Assembly (NCBI GenBank): GCA_002483265.1
Contig: DLHO01000019.1
Location: 1 to 64,000, forward strand
Length of the DNA: 64,000 nt
Direction: 5' to 3'
From: Flavobacteriales bacterium UBA7666
GTDB lineage: Bacteria; Bacteroidota; Bacteroidia; Flavobacteriales_D; Crocinitomicaceae
Position 1 is the stretch's first letter. Each line of letters opens with the position of its first letter. Of this stretch, positions 62,383 to 64,000 are shown piece after piece. Under the pieces are notes generated by a model. The model saw only the letters and a program-made list of their open reading frames with translations. It did no database searches and was not told the DNA's origin. The position numbers and the translations under genes are program-made.

Positions 62383-63453
62383 CTATGGTAAATGGTGAAC
62401 ACCACCAATTACATTTTTCGTTGCTCCGGTAACACTGGAAATGCAGTTCGGTTCATTATTCAAATTCAAAGCGCCCAGCAACCCAAAGATCAAAGCTTCC
62501 TTATAGTCAATCAGTTCGCTGTCTACTGAAATAATTTCTCCGGTATAATAACGTTTCAGACGTTCAATTAAAAACGTGTTTTTCGCTCCTCCACCGGTTA
62601 TCATGACACGTTTTAACTCTTTTTTAGTACAGATATCACCAATTTGAATGGCAATGTGTTCTACAACTGTCGCCAGATTGTTTTCGATGTCTTTATCAAA
62701 TTTTAGAAGCGGGTAGAAGTAGTGTTCTAACCATTCGGTACCCAATGATTTTGGGCCTTCTTCTCCATAATAATCCAGACTGTTCAGCAAATCCAGCAGG
62801 AAATAATTCAATTCGCCCTCACGTGCTAAATTTCCGTTTTTATCGTATTCCAGGTGCTTAGAGCGAGCCAGTTTGTTCATTGGAAGGTTGGCCGGACAGA
62901 TATCGTATGCCTGAACTAGTCCATTTTCCTCGAAGCTGATATTTGCAAAACCACCAATATTGATAAAGCCGTCCGCTTTTGATCCGAATAAATACTGATC
63001 ACCGATTGGAACCAAAGGAGCTCCCTGTCCTTCATATAGTACGTCTTTTGTTCTGAAATCGCCAATTGTTCTGATACCTGTTTTCACTGCAATGACTGCC
63101 GGATTTCCTATTTGTGTTGTAAAGCCGCGTGAAGGTTGATGGAAAATAGTTTGACCATGCGATGCTATTGCGTCAACTTCTTCTTTTGAAACACCATTTT
63201 CTTCTACGAATTGGTTGATGCATGAAGAGAAAAAGATCCCCAAATCATGATCTAAAGTCATTAGTTGAGATCCCGATAATTTACTGGCTTCATGCAGGCT
63301 GGAAAGCAGTATTTCAGGGAATTGAAAGGTGTGAGATGCATGAATTTTAAACTCCCAATTCTTGTCAGAAACCTTCGTGTATTTTGCATAAGTTACATCG
63401 ACTCCATCTAGTGAAGTGCCTGACATTAAGCCGATTATTTTGAATGAATTCAT
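62383..63453 (-). CDS. anmK: Anhydro-N-acetylmuramic acid kinase
   Basis: Phosphorylates and opens 1,6-anhydro-MurNAc, part of cell-wall recycling (356 aa). Family motifs: GLMSGTSLDGVDVTYAKY (phosphate 1), SHGQTIFHQP, TIGDFRTKDVLYEGQGAPLVP and MITGGGAKN. A typical full-length protein; no other recycling gene is next to it. Divergent from the acyl-CoA dehydrogenase gene. Confidence 0.95.
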   Translation of the reverse strand: MNSFKIIGLMSGTSLDGVDVTYAKYTKVSDKNWEFKIHASHTFQFPEILLSSLHEASKLSGSQLMTLDHDLGIFFSSCINQFVEENGVSKEEVDAIASHGQTIFHQPSRGFTTQIGNPAVIAVKTGIRTIGDFRTKDVLYEGQGAPLVPIGDQYLFGSKADGFINIGGFANISFEENGLVQAYDICPANLPMNKLARSKHLEYDKNGNLAREGELNYFLLDLLNSLDYYGEEGPKSLGTEWLEHYFYPLLKFDKDIENNLATVVEHIAIQIGDICTKKELKRVMITGGGAKNTFLIERLKRYYTGEIISVDSELIDYKEALIFGLLGALNLNNEPNCISSVTGATKNVIGGVHHLP

Positions 63454-63480
63454 AAAAGACGAAAATTAAGTTTTTATAGG

Positions 63481-63488
63481 TACATTTG
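63481..63488 (+). promoter_or_regulatory. -7 promoter element of the acyl-CoA dehydrogenase gene
   Basis: TACATTTG fits TAnnTTTG and gives a leader of about 30 nt. Confidence 0.45.
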
Positions 63489-63523
63489 TCTCCTGAACAA
63501 ATATAAAATAAACTGCGATACAG

Positions 63524-64000
63524 ATGAATTTCGAATTGACAGAAGAACAAAAAGCAGTAAAAGAAGCTGCGCGTGATTTCGCTCAAAACGTTTTAAAACC
63601 TGGGGTAATAGATCGAGATAGAGATCAAAAATTTCCTGTTGAAGAAATGAAACAACTTGGTGAACTTGGATTCTTAGGAATGATGGTTGACCCGAAATAT
63701 GGAGGTGGAGGTATGGACACGATGTCCTATGTACTTGCCATGGAAGAGATTTCTAAAGTAGATGCTTCATCTTCAGTTTGTATGTCGGTGAACAATTCCC
63801 TTGTTTGTTGGGGATTGGAAAAGTTTGGTAATGAAGAACAAAAAATGAAATTCCTGGTTCCACTTGCAAAAGGGGAGAAAATCGGTGCTTTTTGTTTGTC
63901 AGAACCTGAAGCTGGATCTGATGCTACATCTCAACGCACAACAGCGATTGATATGGGGGATTACTACTTGGTAAATGGAACAAAGAACTGGATCACAAAC
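63524..64000 (+). CDS. Acyl-CoA dehydrogenase (5' part, cut by the window end)
   Basis: The first 159 residues of an FAD acyl-CoA dehydrogenase, which oxidises acyl-CoA at the alpha-beta bond and passes electrons to ETF. Visible: the N-terminal helical domain (MNFELTEEQKAVKEAARDFA; ELGFLGMMVDPKYGGGGMD) and the start of the middle domain with FCLSEPEAGSDATSQRTTA, the family FAD-binding signature, and YLVNGTKNWITN. The catalytic Glu lies beyond the window. Chain-length specificity is unknown, although the look is of short-chain/butyryl type. Confidence 0.93.
   Translation, partial: MNFELTEEQKAVKEAARDFAQNVLKPGVIDRDRDQKFPVEEMKQLGELGFLGMMVDPKYGGGGMDTMSYVLAMEEISKVDASSSVCMSVNNSLVCWGLEKFGNEEQKMKFLVPLAKGEKIGAFCLSEPEAGSDATSQRTTAIDMGDYYLVNGTKNWITN

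Overview
The window reads as a chromosomal segment of a marine/freshwater-type Bacteroidota, most likely order Flavobacteriales and near Crocinitomicaceae (Fluviicola-like). The reasons are: three large secreted proteins with Por (type IX) secretion C-terminal sorting domains, a TonB protein with the RNKRYGAYQ motif typical of the phylum, an ECF sigma/membrane-barrel pair, an OMP_b-brl_3 receptor, low GC, hardly any Shine-Dalgarno sequences, and many promoters with the Bacteroidota -7 element TAnnTTTG. The genus is inferred, not proven.

Layout. 1-5.5 kb: a frameshifted 2H phosphoesterase, ndk, and a tightly overlapping operon of a DtxR/MntR-type regulator with a TroABCD-like metal ABC transporter, headed by a 20-bp perfect palindrome. 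5.5-20.5 kb: envelope and housekeeping genes (outer-membrane barrel protein, Nudix CoA pyrophosphatase, gyrB, exported glutathione peroxidase, OmpA-like proteins, folK, sppA, murB). 20.5-29.2 kb: a DEAD-box helicase, an FMN-binding protein joined to an iron/heme/cobalamin-type ABC transporter, a T9SS-secreted subtilisin, and yifB/comM. 29.3-34.0 kb: two halves of an IS3-family element with matching imperfect terminal repeats, separated by a 3.6-kb T9SS adhesin-like gene. 34-44 kb: a methyltransferase, an ECF sigma factor with a membrane-anchored barrel partner, a TonB-dependent receptor-like barrel, tpx, mnmD, a Tet-type MFS pump, and AraC and MarR regulators. 44-53.7 kb: a flavodoxin-like protein, a secreted protein with phosphohistidine and ATP-grasp domains in glucan-water-dikinase order, DoxX, and a four-gene operon (FAD-dehydrogenase small subunit, GMC dehydrogenase with a 3Fe-4S-type Cys motif, VioB-like ferritin-fold protein, unknown 507-aa protein). 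53.9-54.5 kb: a small GIY-YIG nuclease gene between 114-bp direct repeats that duplicate the 3' end of tRNA-Val(TAC). 54.6-64 kb: an exbB-exbD-TonB-TonB-TonB-folC operon, nhaA, glutamate-type dehydrogenase, anmK, and the 5' part of an acyl-CoA dehydrogenase cut by the window end.

How the genes fit together: metal and iron uptake (mntR-tro, FecBCD-like, three TonB proteins with ExbBD, TonB receptor) and peroxide defence (tpx, GPx) are well represented. The strongest candidates for undescribed biology are the GMC/VioB-like operon, the secreted dikinase-like protein, the IS3 element holding a T9SS gene, and the GIY-YIG/tRNA duplication. All assignments come from reading motifs and sequence by eye; no database search was run.
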